A DNA stretch of 64,000 bases, taken from assembly GCA_023269615.1 (NCBI GenBank), contig JAHFSY010000014.1:18301-82300 (forward strand), read 5' to 3'. This DNA is from Verrucomicrobiota bacterium (GTDB lineage: Bacteria > Verrucomicrobiota > Verrucomicrobiia > JABWAM01). This document shows positions 1 to 8,934 of the stretch, one piece after another. The notes below the pieces were generated by a model. It saw nothing but the letters and a program-made list of their open reading frames with translations. It had not been told where the DNA came from and ran no database searches. The translations under genes were made by a program, and so were the position numbers. Each line of letters starts with the position of its first letter. The first letter of the stretch is position 1.

Positions 1-90
1 GTTTTCTCGAAGGAGCGGCGAGAGTTTTATTCGCTCGAACGCCTGTGGGGCGACGCCAAGCAGGTGGAATGGAACGGAGCGAAGGAATAG
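1..90 (+). CDS. C-terminal tail of an unidentified upstream protein (partial)
   Basis: The frame open from base 1 gives 29 residues, ending in EWNGAKE, and stops with TAG at 88-90. Only the tail of the gene is present, which is too little to assign a family. The stop codon touches the strong ribosome binding site (AGGAGG, 89-94) of the heptose kinase gene that begins 8 bp later. The two are therefore probably co-transcribed, and the missing gene may also act in LPS-core or heptose synthesis (inference). Confidence 0.55.
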   Translation, partial: VFSKERREFYSLERLWGDAKQVEWNGAKE

Positions 91-98
91 GAGGAGCC

Positions 99-1097
99 AT
101 GATGTCCCACGCCCGCTGGAAATCGGTCTTGAAACGCTTCTTGCGTCTGCGCGTGCTCGTGATCGGCGACATGATGCTCGACCAGTATGTCATGGGCCGC
201 GTGTCGCGTATTTCTCCAGAGGCGCCCGTGCCCGTGGTGGATGTGCAGTCGGAGAAGTTTTTTCCGGGCGGCGCTTCCAATGTGGCCCGCAACCTCCGCT
301 CGCTCTCCGCCAGGGTCTCCGTCCTTGGCGTGATTGGCGCCGATTCCACGGGACGGACCCTCGCCCAAAATCTGGAAGAGCAGGGGATCGATACCTCCGG
401 CCTGTTGAAAGACGCCTCGCGTCCCACGACATTGAAAACGCGCGTGATCGCCCAGCACCAGCAGGTGGTGCGTTTTGATCGCGAAAGCCGCGCGCCCATG
501 CCGCCTGCGCTTTCCCGCAAGGCCCTCGAGTGGGCCCGCCGCGCGATCCCGCGCATGGACGCCGTGATTTTTGAGGATTACGGCAAGGGACTCATCCAGC
601 AGGAGTTTCTCGACGCGTGCGTGGCTGCGGCAAGGCGGGCCGGTGTTCCCGCGTTCGCCGATCCCAACGCGCATCATCGCCTCGATTACCGGTCGTTGAC
701 CGGTATCACGCCCAACCGGGGCGAGGCCTTTTGGATGGCGCGCGAGGCGGCGCGAGATCCGATGCCCGACCCGCTTCATGACGCCCCCCTTCTCGCCGTC
801 GGGCGGAAACTTCTCGCCGAGACGCATATCAAGAACGTGCTCATCACGCTGGGAGAACATGGAATGTGCCTGTTTCGCGAGGGACACCGCCCGCATCACA
901 TCCCGACCGCCGCCCAGGAAGTGTTTGATGTAAGCGGCGCGGGCGACACAGCCATCAGCGCCTTCGCTCTCGGACTTTGCTCGGGGCTCGACCCCGCCGC
1001 CGCCGCCTATCTTTCCAACCAGGCATCGGGCATCGTGGTCGGCAAGGCCGGCACCGCCATCGTGACGCCACAAGAGCTTCTTGCCCGGCTCAAGTGA
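99..1097 (+). CDS. D-glycero-beta-D-manno-heptose-7-phosphate kinase (RfaE1/HldA type)
   Basis: This is a 332-residue PfkB-family sugar kinase that would phosphorylate heptose 7-phosphate at C1 in ADP-heptose (LPS inner core) synthesis. The first PfkB signature GGASNVARN is at about residues 57-65. The ATP/catalytic signature DVSGAGDT is at about 277-284 and contains the base Asp. ISPEAPVPVV near residue 38 is typical of RfaE1. The length matches a kinase-only protein: the nucleotidyltransferase half of bifunctional HldE is absent and must be encoded elsewhere. I start at ATG 99 (or the adjacent ATG 102) because AGGAGG at 89-94 lies just upstream; an ATG at 45 lacks such a site. The GmhB-like phosphatase gene follows after a 167 bp repeat-filled gap, consistent with one pathway. 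Confidence 0.9.
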   Translation: MMSHARWKSVLKRFLRLRVLVIGDMMLDQYVMGRVSRISPEAPVPVVDVQSEKFFPGGASNVARNLRSLSARVSVLGVIGADSTGRTLAQNLEEQGIDTSGLLKDASRPTTLKTRVIAQHQQVVRFDRESRAPMPPALSRKALEWARRAIPRMDAVIFEDYGKGLIQQEFLDACVAAARRAGVPAFADPNAHHRLDYRSLTGITPNRGEAFWMAREAARDPMPDPLHDAPLLAVGRKLLAETHIKNVLITLGEHGMCLFREGHRPHHIPTAAQEVFDVSGAGDTAISAFALGLCSGLDPAAAAYLSNQASGIVVGKAGTAIVTPQELLARLK

Positions 1098-1106
1098 AAC
1101 CGGGAG

Positions 1107-1137
1107 AAGCTATAAGCCATAAGCTTTAAGCCTTAAG
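1107..1137 (+). repeat. AAGC(T)ATAAGC repeat, family C, left copy
   Basis: This tract is built of repeated AAGCTATAAG-like words. It is the inverse complement of the tract at 1226-1256, so the two could pair as a large stem around a 90 bp loop. A third copy lies at 24944-24974. Confidence 0.7.
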
Positions 1138-1225
1138 TTTTTGAAATTTGCGCTGAATCTGAGCATCTTAAACTTCATCTGGAAGTTGAGCCATTGAATC
1201 GGAGGCACTGATTTTTCATGAAACA

Positions 1226-1256
1226 CTTAAAGCTTATAGCTTATAGCTTACAGCTT
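1226..1256 (+). repeat. AGCTTATAGCTTATAGCTT repeat, family C, right copy
   Basis: This is the inverted partner of 1107-1137. It ends in TTACAGCTTCCCC, 8 bp before the GTG start of the phosphatase gene. The same 3' end is found at the start of the acyl-CoA synthetase gene near 24950 on the minus strand. Confidence 0.7.
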
Positions 1257-1264
1257 CCCCCCAA

Positions 1265-1798
1265 GTGAAACTTCGCCGGGCCATTTTTCTGGATCGCGAC
1301 GGGGTGTTGAACGAGGACCTTGGTTACGTGGGGCAGCCCGACCGCTTCCATATTTTTTCGTGGGTGGCGCCCGCGCTGAAACTTTTCACGGAAAAGGGTT
1401 TCCTCCTTTTCATCGTCACCAACCAGTCCGGCATCGAGCGCGGCTACTATACGATGGAGGACACGCACCGCCTGCACTCGATCCTGGCCGAGCACGTGCG
1501 CCCGCACGGCGTGGAGTTCACTGGAATTTTTGTTTCGCCGTATCGCGAAAGCACGCCCAACGACATCCGCAAGCCGTCGCCGAAATTCGTGCTCGATGCC
1601 GCAGAACAATATCATCTCGACCTTCCCAGCTCATACGTCATTGGCGACCGTTCCACCGACCTGGAGATGGGCCATCGCGCCGGTTGCCGTGTGGTGCTGG
1701 TGCGAAGCAGCGCCGGCAAGGAAACGGAGAAGGAGCCCGGCGTCAAATTCGACCACGTATTCGACACGCTCCTGGAAGCCGCGCAGACGCTGACGTAG
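1265..1798 (+). CDS. HAD-IIIA family phosphatase, GmhB-like (heptose 1,7-bisphosphate phosphatase)
   Basis: This 177-residue HAD hydrolase would remove the C7 phosphate from heptose 1,7-bisphosphate, the step after the kinase encoded upstream. Motif I FLDRDGVLNED (residues 8-18) has the nucleophile and acid Asp. Motif II TNQSG is near residue 56. The motif III Lys is in RKPSP, and motif IV is GDRSTDLEMG near 126. The Cys-rich zinc loop normal in GmhB and HisB phosphatases is missing: the stretch VSPYRESTPNDIRKP has no cysteine. The start is GTG 1265, since no ATG precedes motif I in frame. The heptose assignment rests on the neighbouring kinase; a related sugar or histidinol phosphatase role is possible. 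Confidence 0.75.
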   Translation: MKLRRAIFLDRDGVLNEDLGYVGQPDRFHIFSWVAPALKLFTEKGFLLFIVTNQSGIERGYYTMEDTHRLHSILAEHVRPHGVEFTGIFVSPYRESTPNDIRKPSPKFVLDAAEQYHLDLPSSYVIGDRSTDLEMGHRAGCRVVLVRSSAGKETEKEPGVKFDHVFDTLLEAAQTLT

Positions 1799-1814
1799 AC
1801 GGAGGGGATGTCTC

Positions 1815-2582
1815 TCAACGGACCAAGGGGCCCAGGATTTTCTTCAACGGATTGTCCTGCGGATATCCCTGTCCGAGATGTTGTCTGAAACCCTCGGCGT
1901 ATTTTGTGCCGCATTCGTTCCCGCGCTTTGCCGACCAGTCCTTCATGCTCTGGATGTAGTTGTCGAGTCCGTGATGCACCTTCAGCCACATCCGCTGGCT
2001 CGCATGACACGCGAGCATCCGTGCCTTCAAGGCCGTCGTCACCGTGGTGTCCACGTAAAACCCGACGGGCGGCACATCCCCGAAGATGTCCTTTCCCTCG
2101 ACAGGATCGGCGTAATAAAGATGCGGCACATGATCGGTGCTTGTCGCAGGCGACGCCGCCCGCGTGGAAAAATTTGGCGCGCCACCCGCAAAGCACGCCA
2201 TGCGAACGGCCGTGCTGCAGCCCTCGTGGTCGGTCATGTAATCCGAGGGCGGATGCGTGAAGACGAGCGAGGGATTGTAGCGGCGGATGAGCTCGGTCAC
2301 CTTTCGCAGAAGCTCCACGGTGTAGATGACATGAAAATCCTTTTCGCCAACGCAATCATACGTGGCGCCCATGAGTTTCGCCGCGCGTGCCGCCTCGGCA
2401 AAACGGATGCGCTGGATTGCGTCTGAGGACTCCGTCTTCGTTCCACAATCACCGGAGGTCATGGTGGCAAGGTGGATTTTCCACCCACGCCGTTTGAGAT
2501 GGATGAGCGTCCCCGCACAAAGAATTTCAATGTCATCCGGATGGGCCATCAATGCAAAAGCAGAACGGGAATGAGTTTTCAT
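1815..2582 (-). CDS. PIG-L/LmbE-family N-deacetylase
   Basis: This 255-residue protein is of the PIG-L (LmbE) zinc deacetylase family, which acts on N-acetylglucosaminyl compounds such as bacillithiol or mycothiol precursors and various sugars. The zinc and catalytic motif AHPDD is near residue 13. The second metal histidine is in TDHEGC, with the preceding THPPSDYMTD typical of the family. The start MKTHSRSAF (ATG at 2582) is chosen because the motif sits about 10 residues in, as usual; a frame upstream to 2621 exists but adds atypical sequence. The gene is convergent with the phosphatase gene (16 bp between stops) and divergent from the TPR gene. The substrate cannot be read from sequence. 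Confidence 0.85.
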   Translation of the reverse strand: MKTHSRSAFALMAHPDDIEILCAGTLIHLKRRGWKIHLATMTSGDCGTKTESSDAIQRIRFAEAARAAKLMGATYDCVGEKDFHVIYTVELLRKVTELIRRYNPSLVFTHPPSDYMTDHEGCSTAVRMACFAGGAPNFSTRAASPATSTDHVPHLYYADPVEGKDIFGDVPPVGFYVDTTVTTALKARMLACHASQRMWLKVHHGLDNYIQSMKDWSAKRGNECGTKYAEGFRQHLGQGYPQDNPLKKILGPLVR

Positions 2583-2622
2583 GTGGGAATCGTATAGAGC
2601 AGCCGCCGTGAAGTGCAACACC

Positions 2623-2648
2623 GTAGCTGCGTTCGCAAGAACGCGGCC
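2623..2648 (+). repeat. Half copy of palindromic repeat family B
   Basis: GTAGCTGCGTTCGCAAGAAC followed by GCGGCC. It contains the mini-palindrome CGTTC-GCAA-GAACG. It matches the left half of the full copies at 40305-40361 and 42898-42951, and lies between the divergent PIG-L and TPR genes. Confidence 0.75.
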
Positions 2649-2689
2649 GTCGGACTCGATGATTGCATCGGCCTTTCAAACCCCTTACC

Positions 2690-5035
2690 ATGCGCATCAT
2701 GGTCAGGCACATGCGACGGGTCTTTTCTGTCTTGTTGTGTATCTTTGTCACGGGAGCCGCTTGGGGGGCGGAGGAGAGTGAGTTGTTCAAGAAGGGACGC
2801 GCGCTTCTTTTTAATGGAGAGTCCCTCAAGGCGGTGGAAGTCCTGCGGGAAGCGATCAAGAATGATCCCAAGAATGTGGAAGCGCACGTGGCCTATCAAA
2901 ACGCGATGTGGCTCAATGATCGGAAAGCGTTGCTGGAGGAATACGCGCGTCGCGCGGAGGGTTCACCCGAGGATCCCGATGCCGTCTATCTTAATGGCCG
3001 TCTGATCGGAAAATCAGGCAAAGTGGATGAGGCCAAGGCATGGTTTGACCGTTGCCTGAAACTCAAACCCGATCATCATCAGGCGCGCATGGCCCGGGCC
3101 ATCTCTTACTCGATCCAGCAACAGACGGAGAAGGCAACTGCCATCCTGGAGGAGCTTCTCAAGGAGAATCCACAGGACATGCGTGCGTTGGACATGAAAG
3201 CGGCGGCTGCGGTGGCACGTCAGGATATGGCGACCGCCCAAGCCAGCGTTGAGGTCATGAAGTCCATTCAAACGGATGTTCCGGAGGAGCGTCTGATGGT
3301 TTGCGATGCGCTCGTTGCAATTGGCGAAGTGGATCAGTGCACACGCGAGCTGCAACAACTTCTCAAGAAATATCCGCAATCGCCCTATGTCTTGGTCATG
3401 CAAGGGCAGCATCTCAACATGCGGGGGGAATTTGCCGAAGCGGAAGCGGCTCTCAAGAAGGCGGCTGCCACGGAACCGAACCTGGATTCCGTTCACTGGA
3501 GTCTTTCTGGGCTGTATCGGCAGATGGGAAAGGGTGCTCTCGCCCAGGAAGAGACCGAAATTTACGAGCGACTCAAACAGCCGTCAGCGTCCATCGTGCT
3601 TAATCGGAATGGCACGATTCTTTCGTGGGACGCCAATGAGGCGCTGATCCATCAAGCGCAGGGAGCGGGGTTTCTCGAACTTGGTCAGCTTGAAAAAGCC
3701 GAGGTGGAGCTTCAAAAGGCGATCGAAAAGGATGCCTCTCTCATCTGGGCCCGTTACAATCTGGCCGGAGTACTGAATCGCCTGGATCGAAAAAAAGAGG
3801 CAATGGATCTTGTGGATGACATTGCCCGGATTCCGGAAGCCGACCGTTGGATTTTTCGTTATCAGAAGGGATCGTGGTTGTATGAAAGTGGCAGGATCGC
3901 CGACGCCAACCAGGTTTGGCGAAAGGCGATGGCCCTTGAACCGAAAGGTGAGAATATTCGCAATCGGTTGCGGAAACTTGTGACGGCGACGGATGGGGTG
4001 CAAACCGCAAAACAAAAGCGATTGGAAAAGGTTCAACGTCAACCCTGCCTGGAGAAAAATTATTGCGTGCCGGTTGCCATCTCGACCGTGGCGGGGTTCT
4101 GGGGAACTAAAGTGGACCCTCTCAAGTTGATTGATGCGCATCATGGCGTAGCGACTGACCAGACGGTCAAGCTTCTGCGCGGGCAACCTGGGTTCTCATG
4201 CATTGCTTTCCGCGCCACCACCGAAGCATTGAAAGCCTGCATTGACCAGGGCATGCCACCCATCCTGTGGTACATGGCGATTCAAATTCGCCCTGATGGA
4301 TGTGGTGAGGGGCACGACGCGACGGTGGTCGGGTACGACGAAACCCGCGGATGCATTCTTACTTTGGACGGAACATGGGCGGACGAAGAATGGACTTTTT
4401 ATGACGACATTCGGCCCGCAATTGCCTACCTACTTGTGCCTACGGGCACCCATGTGGACACATCCGCCCTCGACGTGAAAGAAGGGGAAAGCCTTCTGAA
4501 TATTTCCCTCGCTTCAGTGCAGAAGGATTGGACCCGGGTGGATTCGCTGATGTCGGAGATCAAGGTTGCCACCGCCGAAGCCGCGCTTCTGAAGGCTTGT
4601 TCATTGACGTCTCGCAATCAGTGGAAGGAGAGCGTCCCCTTATTTCAACAGGTGGCTGACGTCGCGAAATCGAACGTGGCGCTTCAAAGCATACTCGGAT
4701 TGGCGCTCCTGCATTCAGACAAACCTCAGGATGCGATCCCGGTTCTCAAGCGGGCCATCGAGCTCGATCCTTCGTCAAGTTACGCGCGCTATCTTCTCGC
4801 AGGCCAGTTGGGGCAGGCGGGAAAAATTCAGGATGCTTTCGATGTTCTGGAGCCGGTGAGCAAGACGTTCGACGTCACTCCGGATGCGCTTTTGCTTCTT
4901 GGTCGGCTATCATTCCGCCTTGGGAAATCCGACATGGTCGGCAAGACGTTGCAAACCCTGGAAATGATTTCGCCTGAAAATGCGCGAAAGCTGAAGGATG
5001 AATTCGCGAAAACCAATCCACCGGTCAAGCAATGA
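2690..5035 (+). CDS. Secreted TPR protein with an internal C39-like (papain-fold) peptidase domain
   Basis: This protein is about 781 residues. An N-terminal signal peptide (RRVFSVLLCIFVTGAAWGA) is followed by TPR repeats over about residues 25-440, for example ALLFNGESLKAVEVLREAI. A domain at about 450-590 resembles peptidase family C39: Cys459 in NYCVPVAIS, His542 in GHDATVVGYD, and a later LTLDGTW. More TPRs follow to the end (for example SDKPQDAIPVLKRAIELDPS). It should act in the periplasm or outside the cell, either cleaving or merely binding a peptide. The start is ATG 2690; ATG 2711, directly before RRVFSV, is equally plausible and changes only the first 7 residues. No ABC transporter is adjacent, so it is not an obvious bacteriocin maturation protease. 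Confidence 0.75.
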   Translation: MRIMVRHMRRVFSVLLCIFVTGAAWGAEESELFKKGRALLFNGESLKAVEVLREAIKNDPKNVEAHVAYQNAMWLNDRKALLEEYARRAEGSPEDPDAVYLNGRLIGKSGKVDEAKAWFDRCLKLKPDHHQARMARAISYSIQQQTEKATAILEELLKENPQDMRALDMKAAAAVARQDMATAQASVEVMKSIQTDVPEERLMVCDALVAIGEVDQCTRELQQLLKKYPQSPYVLVMQGQHLNMRGEFAEAEAALKKAAATEPNLDSVHWSLSGLYRQMGKGALAQEETEIYERLKQPSASIVLNRNGTILSWDANEALIHQAQGAGFLELGQLEKAEVELQKAIEKDASLIWARYNLAGVLNRLDRKKEAMDLVDDIARIPEADRWIFRYQKGSWLYESGRIADANQVWRKAMALEPKGENIRNRLRKLVTATDGVQTAKQKRLEKVQRQPCLEKNYCVPVAISTVAGFWGTKVDPLKLIDAHHGVATDQTVKLLRGQPGFSCIAFRATTEALKACIDQGMPPILWYMAIQIRPDGCGEGHDATVVGYDETRGCILTLDGTWADEEWTFYDDIRPAIAYLLVPTGTHVDTSALDVKEGESLLNISLASVQKDWTRVDSLMSEIKVATAEAALLKACSLTSRNQWKESVPLFQQVADVAKSNVALQSILGLALLHSDKPQDAIPVLKRAIELDPSSSYARYLLAGQLGQAGKIQDAFDVLEPVSKTFDVTPDALLLLGRLSFRLGKSDMVGKTLQTLEMISPENARKLKDEFAKTNPPVKQ

Positions 5036-5052
5036 ACATAGGGCACGAACCC

Positions 5053-7095
5053 TCAAGGTTTTGATTTGAGATCCTTGGCAGGGGGCGGTTTCGACAAGTC
5101 GTAGAGGAGGAGCTGTCCCTCGGTTTTCACGAGGGTGGCTTCCTCGGTGAGGACGCGGGCCAGGTTGGCTCTGGCCTGGGTGGATGGCCAGCTTGCGTAC
5201 TCGAAGCGGCGGTCCAGGGAATCAATTTTTTTGACGTTGATGCAGACGTAACGGATGCCCTCCCGCTTCAGGGTGTCTGCCAGTTCGTGGGCCGAGCTGG
5301 CGCGGGCCGCTTCCTCCACGATCCATTTTTTGTCGAAAGGGCCGCTCAAGCGCACCGGGTTCTGAAACGCGTACACGCTCTCCTCGCCGAAAAACAGGAT
5401 CTTCGAGTTCACGCGTTCGGGATGACCGCACCACAGCGCCATGCGGTGCACGGGACTGTTCTGCAGGCGGTATTCCTCTTGGGTCATCCCTCCGAGCAAA
5501 AACATCCAGGGATTTGAAAAACCGGCGATGGACACGAGTGTCTGCCAGACGTTGACTGCCATGAGCGTGAGCGCCAGCACAACGGCTGTTCTTTTAAAGC
5601 CGGCGCGAATGGGCGACTTGATCCAGCCTTCCCATGCCAGGCCGATGGCAAGCGCGGCTGCGGGCGCGAAGGGGCCAAGAAAACGCGTGACCTGGGGGCC
5701 CACCGCCCAAACCATTCCGGCGAGCAACGTGGCAAACGCTGGAATCCGGAGGTCGCCCAAACCTCTCTCTCTCGGCAGCTTCAGGATGGCCCACACGACC
5801 AAAGGCACGGCGCACCAGAAAATCACGCCCACGTCGCTTTCAAAATAATTTGGGTCCGACACGGTCATCCGCCATGGGGCAAGAAGCGCGCGAGGCAATC
5901 CCGTCATGCCCGTTCCGTAATGCGCCATTTCCTTTGCGTAAATCATCGACACCCATTTCCCCTCGGGTCCGCACCACGGCAGAAAACGCGTGAACGCCGG
6001 GTAGAACGGGTCGCCGGTCCAGGCGCTGTTGCGGATGAACCACGGAAGATATCCCGCGAATGCCCCGCACGTGAAATGAAAAGCGCTCCGCATGCGCGCT
6101 TGCAAGGTTTCCCCGGAGAGCGCAAGGCACGCGATCATCGCCGCGGCTGCCGGGATCAGGGCTGGATATTTCGTGCCGACCGCCAGTCCGCCAAACACTC
6201 CGGCCCATGCGGATGCGCCGCGCAGGGAGGAGGTGCGCAGCGCCAGCCACATGAGCGCGGCGAAGAATGTGACACCCAGGTCGTTGTTGCCGAGCCCCGC
6301 CACGGCGAGGAGGAAGGGGGTGGAGATCATGACGGCTGCGGAGGCAAGCGCGGAGACGCTCGAGCCGGCCGCGAGCGCCACGGCGATGGCTGCAAGGAGA
6401 AGCGCCATCCAGTTGAAAGCCATGGCGATGCCGTCACCCGAGAGGATCAGCTGGGGCAGATAGAGCATCTGCCAATTGGATGAGAGATTCGATTCGGCGA
6501 AATCCTTGAGCGGCGCAATGAAGCCCATCTGCTCGTATAATTTCGTGAGGCCGAAATGATAACGCAGCGTGTCGGGATAAAGCGAAGGAGTGAGTGCGGC
6601 GGGAAGTTGCAGGCAGGCGATGCCGAGGATCAATGCCAGCGCGGCAAGTTCGGACCGACGCCAATCGCGGCGGATGATTTGCGAAGTCGCGCCGCAAAGC
6701 TCGCGGATCACCTCCTTCCACGCGGGCGCGGCGAAGAGGATAAGTGCCATCAGTGCGACCAGCACCGTCGTCGAGCTGACGCCGATGAACATTCCCGTCA
6801 CCAGCACCACCGCGGCCATCAAGCCGAGGCCGAGGCCGGTGGAGAGCATAAGGCGCGAGACACGGAGGCGAAGATCCAGCTTCCCATCGTGAAACGCTTG
6901 GCACAATTTCAGCAAGCGCCACCCGGGACCGAGCGCCAGCAGCCAGAACCACAGGGCCACGGCAATCGAAGCGAGACTTTCCACGAGCGGATAAAATGAG
7001 ACGGCATTGACTTGAAAAAATGGTACCAACGCCAAGCCTGCCCAGGCGAGACAGAGCGTCACGATGACCAGGGACTTGGGGCGGGTGGAAGGCAT
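5053..7095 (-). CDS. Multi-pass membrane protein, GT-C type glycosyltransferase-like
   Basis: This 680-residue protein has a dozen or so hydrophobic spans and a soluble C-terminal region of roughly 150 residues (after about 530), the layout of GT-C transferases that use polyprenyl-linked sugars (ArnT, PMT and related families). The first periplasmic loop has PDTLRYHFGLTKLYEQMGF, whose Asp is in the position usual for the GT-C catalytic residue (inference). It is convergent with the TPR gene (17 bp between stops) and divergent from three further GT-C-like genes, so it probably belongs to the same envelope-polymer or protein-glycosylation function. The substrate is unknown. Confidence 0.65.
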   Translation of the reverse strand: MPSTRPKSLVIVTLCLAWAGLALVPFFQVNAVSFYPLVESLASIAVALWFWLLALGPGWRLLKLCQAFHDGKLDLRLRVSRLMLSTGLGLGLMAAVVLVTGMFIGVSSTTVLVALMALILFAAPAWKEVIRELCGATSQIIRRDWRRSELAALALILGIACLQLPAALTPSLYPDTLRYHFGLTKLYEQMGFIAPLKDFAESNLSSNWQMLYLPQLILSGDGIAMAFNWMALLLAAIAVALAAGSSVSALASAAVMISTPFLLAVAGLGNNDLGVTFFAALMWLALRTSSLRGASAWAGVFGGLAVGTKYPALIPAAAAMIACLALSGETLQARMRSAFHFTCGAFAGYLPWFIRNSAWTGDPFYPAFTRFLPWCGPEGKWVSMIYAKEMAHYGTGMTGLPRALLAPWRMTVSDPNYFESDVGVIFWCAVPLVVWAILKLPRERGLGDLRIPAFATLLAGMVWAVGPQVTRFLGPFAPAAALAIGLAWEGWIKSPIRAGFKRTAVVLALTLMAVNVWQTLVSIAGFSNPWMFLLGGMTQEEYRLQNSPVHRMALWCGHPERVNSKILFFGEESVYAFQNPVRLSGPFDKKWIVEEAARASSAHELADTLKREGIRYVCINVKKIDSLDRRFEYASWPSTQARANLARVLTEEATLVKTEGQLLLYDLSKPPPAKDLKSKP

Positions 7096-7239
7096 GGAGG
7101 AGTGATAAAAGCTCAGCTTGCTTCAAACTCAGATATCAGGAATCAAAAATCAACGCCGCTTTGCCCGATGATGCACGCGATAGCCTTGACAGTGTGCGTG
7201 ATGAGAGCCCAAAAATCCAGCGTCCACACGGGCTTACCC

Positions 7240-8934
7240 ATGTCACTTCCCCAAGATTTTACGCGGCGCCGTTTCACGGTGTGGCTCGGCATGATTGTGC
7301 TGGGCTTCGCCGCCTTGCGCGGGCCCCTGGTGAGGGTGCCGATGGAGCGGGACGAGGGGGAGAATGCGATGATGGGACTTGGCATGCTGCACGGCATCCC
7401 GCCTTATTCCGATGCGTACATGATGAAGCTCCCGGGGGGGGCGGCGCTGGACGCGCTGATTTTTGCGACGCTGGGGCCGACCACGCGTTCGCTGCACCTT
7501 GCGCTGTTGTTGATGAACGTTGTTTCGATTGCGATGGTGGGCTGGCTCGGCAGGAGTTTGATCAGCGGATCTGCAGGACTCTTTGCAGCGGCGGCGTATG
7601 GAACATTTACGATCGGCATGGGAATGTATGGGCCGTGGTTGAGCAGCGAGCATGTTGCGGTTTTGTTTTTGCTCGCGGGCGCGTGTTTGACCTGCAGGGC
7701 AACGGGCTCCGGTGACATCGGCGTTCATGATTTCGTAGCCGAACTCGCAAGAGTTCGGTTCTCCGGATCCACGTTCTTGCGAACGTGGCTACATGCCAGA
7801 AACGTCGTCGTACCCGGGATTGGGATGATTTGCCTGGGGATGGCGATGGTGGTGAAGCAGCATGCGGCGTTCCCGGCGTTCGCATGGGCACTTGTTGTCG
7901 GGGTCATTGCATGCCGGGACAGGGCTTGGGGCTCGCGGCTGAAATGGTTTGCCGGGGCGCTGCTCGCGTTTTTCACGCCGCTGATCCTGACAACGCTTAT
8001 CATGGCCTGGTGCGGCGTGTTTGAAAAATTCTGGTTCTGGACCTTCACGTATGCGGCGCGATATGCCAGCAGTGTGCCTCTGTGGCTCGGTTGGGAATAC
8101 TTCAAGATCAGCGCTGGAAAGATTTTCATGGACGCGAGCCTGTTGTGGATCATGTCAGGAGCTGGCTTTGTGGTGTTGCTGTGGAAGCCGCCGTCACCCG
8201 GGGCACGATGGCTTTTGTTGCTTTCAACGCTCGGGGGAGCCGCGGCGGCCAGCGCGGGGCTGATGTTTCGCCCGCAGTATTTCATTTTGCTTGCACCCTT
8301 TGCCGCGCTGCTGGCGGGTGTAACGTGGAATGCGCTGGTTGGAAGAATCCGGCGTGCGGCGCTGCGGCTCCTTGTGTGCACCTGCCTTGTCATCGCCTCG
8401 TTCGTGGTCCTGGTCGAGCCGCTGCTGCGTGGAATCAACCAGAAGTCGGACGGAATATGCCGCGAAGTCTATGGCATGAATCCTTTTCCGGAATATCCGC
8501 TCATCGCCGATTATGTCCGGAAACACACGCGGCCCGAGGACAGGCTGGCGATCCTCGGATCCGAGCCCGGAATTTATTTTCTTGCGGATCGGCGTCCTGC
8601 AATGCCGCATGTCTGTATTTATGAAATGATGAAACCCCATGCCTATGCGCGACAGATGCAAGCTGAAGCCATTCAAGAAATCGAGAAGGCGAAACCGCCC
8701 TGCGTCGTGCTTGTCGATGCAGAGTCGTCGTGGAAGAGGAGGCCGGAGTCGGAGCCGATGTTTTACAGATGGTCATTGGATTTCCTGCGCGAACACTATG
8801 TGCTGGATGGCATGATTGATCTGGTTTCCTGCAACGAAGTCATTGTGCGCTGGGATGAGGAAGCCCGTGCATACAAGCCGCAGTCGGAGCACACGGTCCA
8901 GATTTTCAAGCGGAAGGCGGAGAAGCGTCCATGA
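7240..8934 (+). CDS. GT-C type glycosyltransferase-like membrane protein, carrying an in-frame repeat insertion
   Basis: This is 564 residues from ATG 7240 (MSLPQDFTRRRF). The family feature is an acidic pair in the first external loop, PMERDEGENAMMGLGMLHG, followed by many hydrophobic spans and a soluble tail of about 150 residues, as in ArnT/PMT-like GT-39 and GT-83 proteins. At 7735-7792 the gene contains a complete family B palindromic repeat, read through in frame as VAELARVRFSGSTFLRTWL in a loop between two membrane spans. The neighbour starts at 8931, sharing ATGA, so translation is coupled. An in-frame codon at 7012 would extend the protein by 76 residues of unlikely sequence overlapping the opposite-strand gene, so I rejected it. 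Confidence 0.7.
   Translation: MSLPQDFTRRRFTVWLGMIVLGFAALRGPLVRVPMERDEGENAMMGLGMLHGIPPYSDAYMMKLPGGAALDALIFATLGPTTRSLHLALLLMNVVSIAMVGWLGRSLISGSAGLFAAAAYGTFTIGMGMYGPWLSSEHVAVLFLLAGACLTCRATGSGDIGVHDFVAELARVRFSGSTFLRTWLHARNVVVPGIGMICLGMAMVVKQHAAFPAFAWALVVGVIACRDRAWGSRLKWFAGALLAFFTPLILTTLIMAWCGVFEKFWFWTFTYAARYASSVPLWLGWEYFKISAGKIFMDASLLWIMSGAGFVVLLWKPPSPGARWLLLLSTLGGAAAASAGLMFRPQYFILLAPFAALLAGVTWNALVGRIRRAALRLLVCTCLVIASFVVLVEPLLRGINQKSDGICREVYGMNPFPEYPLIADYVRKHTRPEDRLAILGSEPGIYFLADRRPAMPHVCIYEMMKPHAYARQMQAEAIQEIEKAKPPCVVLVDAESSWKRRPESEPMFYRWSLDFLREHYVLDGMIDLVSCNEVIVRWDEEARAYKPQSEHTVQIFKRKAEKRP
7735..7792 (+). repeat. Full family B palindromic repeat inside a coding sequence
   Basis: The outer arms are GTAGCCGAACTCGCAAGAG at the left and CGTTCTTGCGAACGTGGCTAC at the right, each with an internal mini-palindrome around GCAA/TTGC. 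The element lies within the membrane-protein gene and keeps its frame open. Confidence 0.8.
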
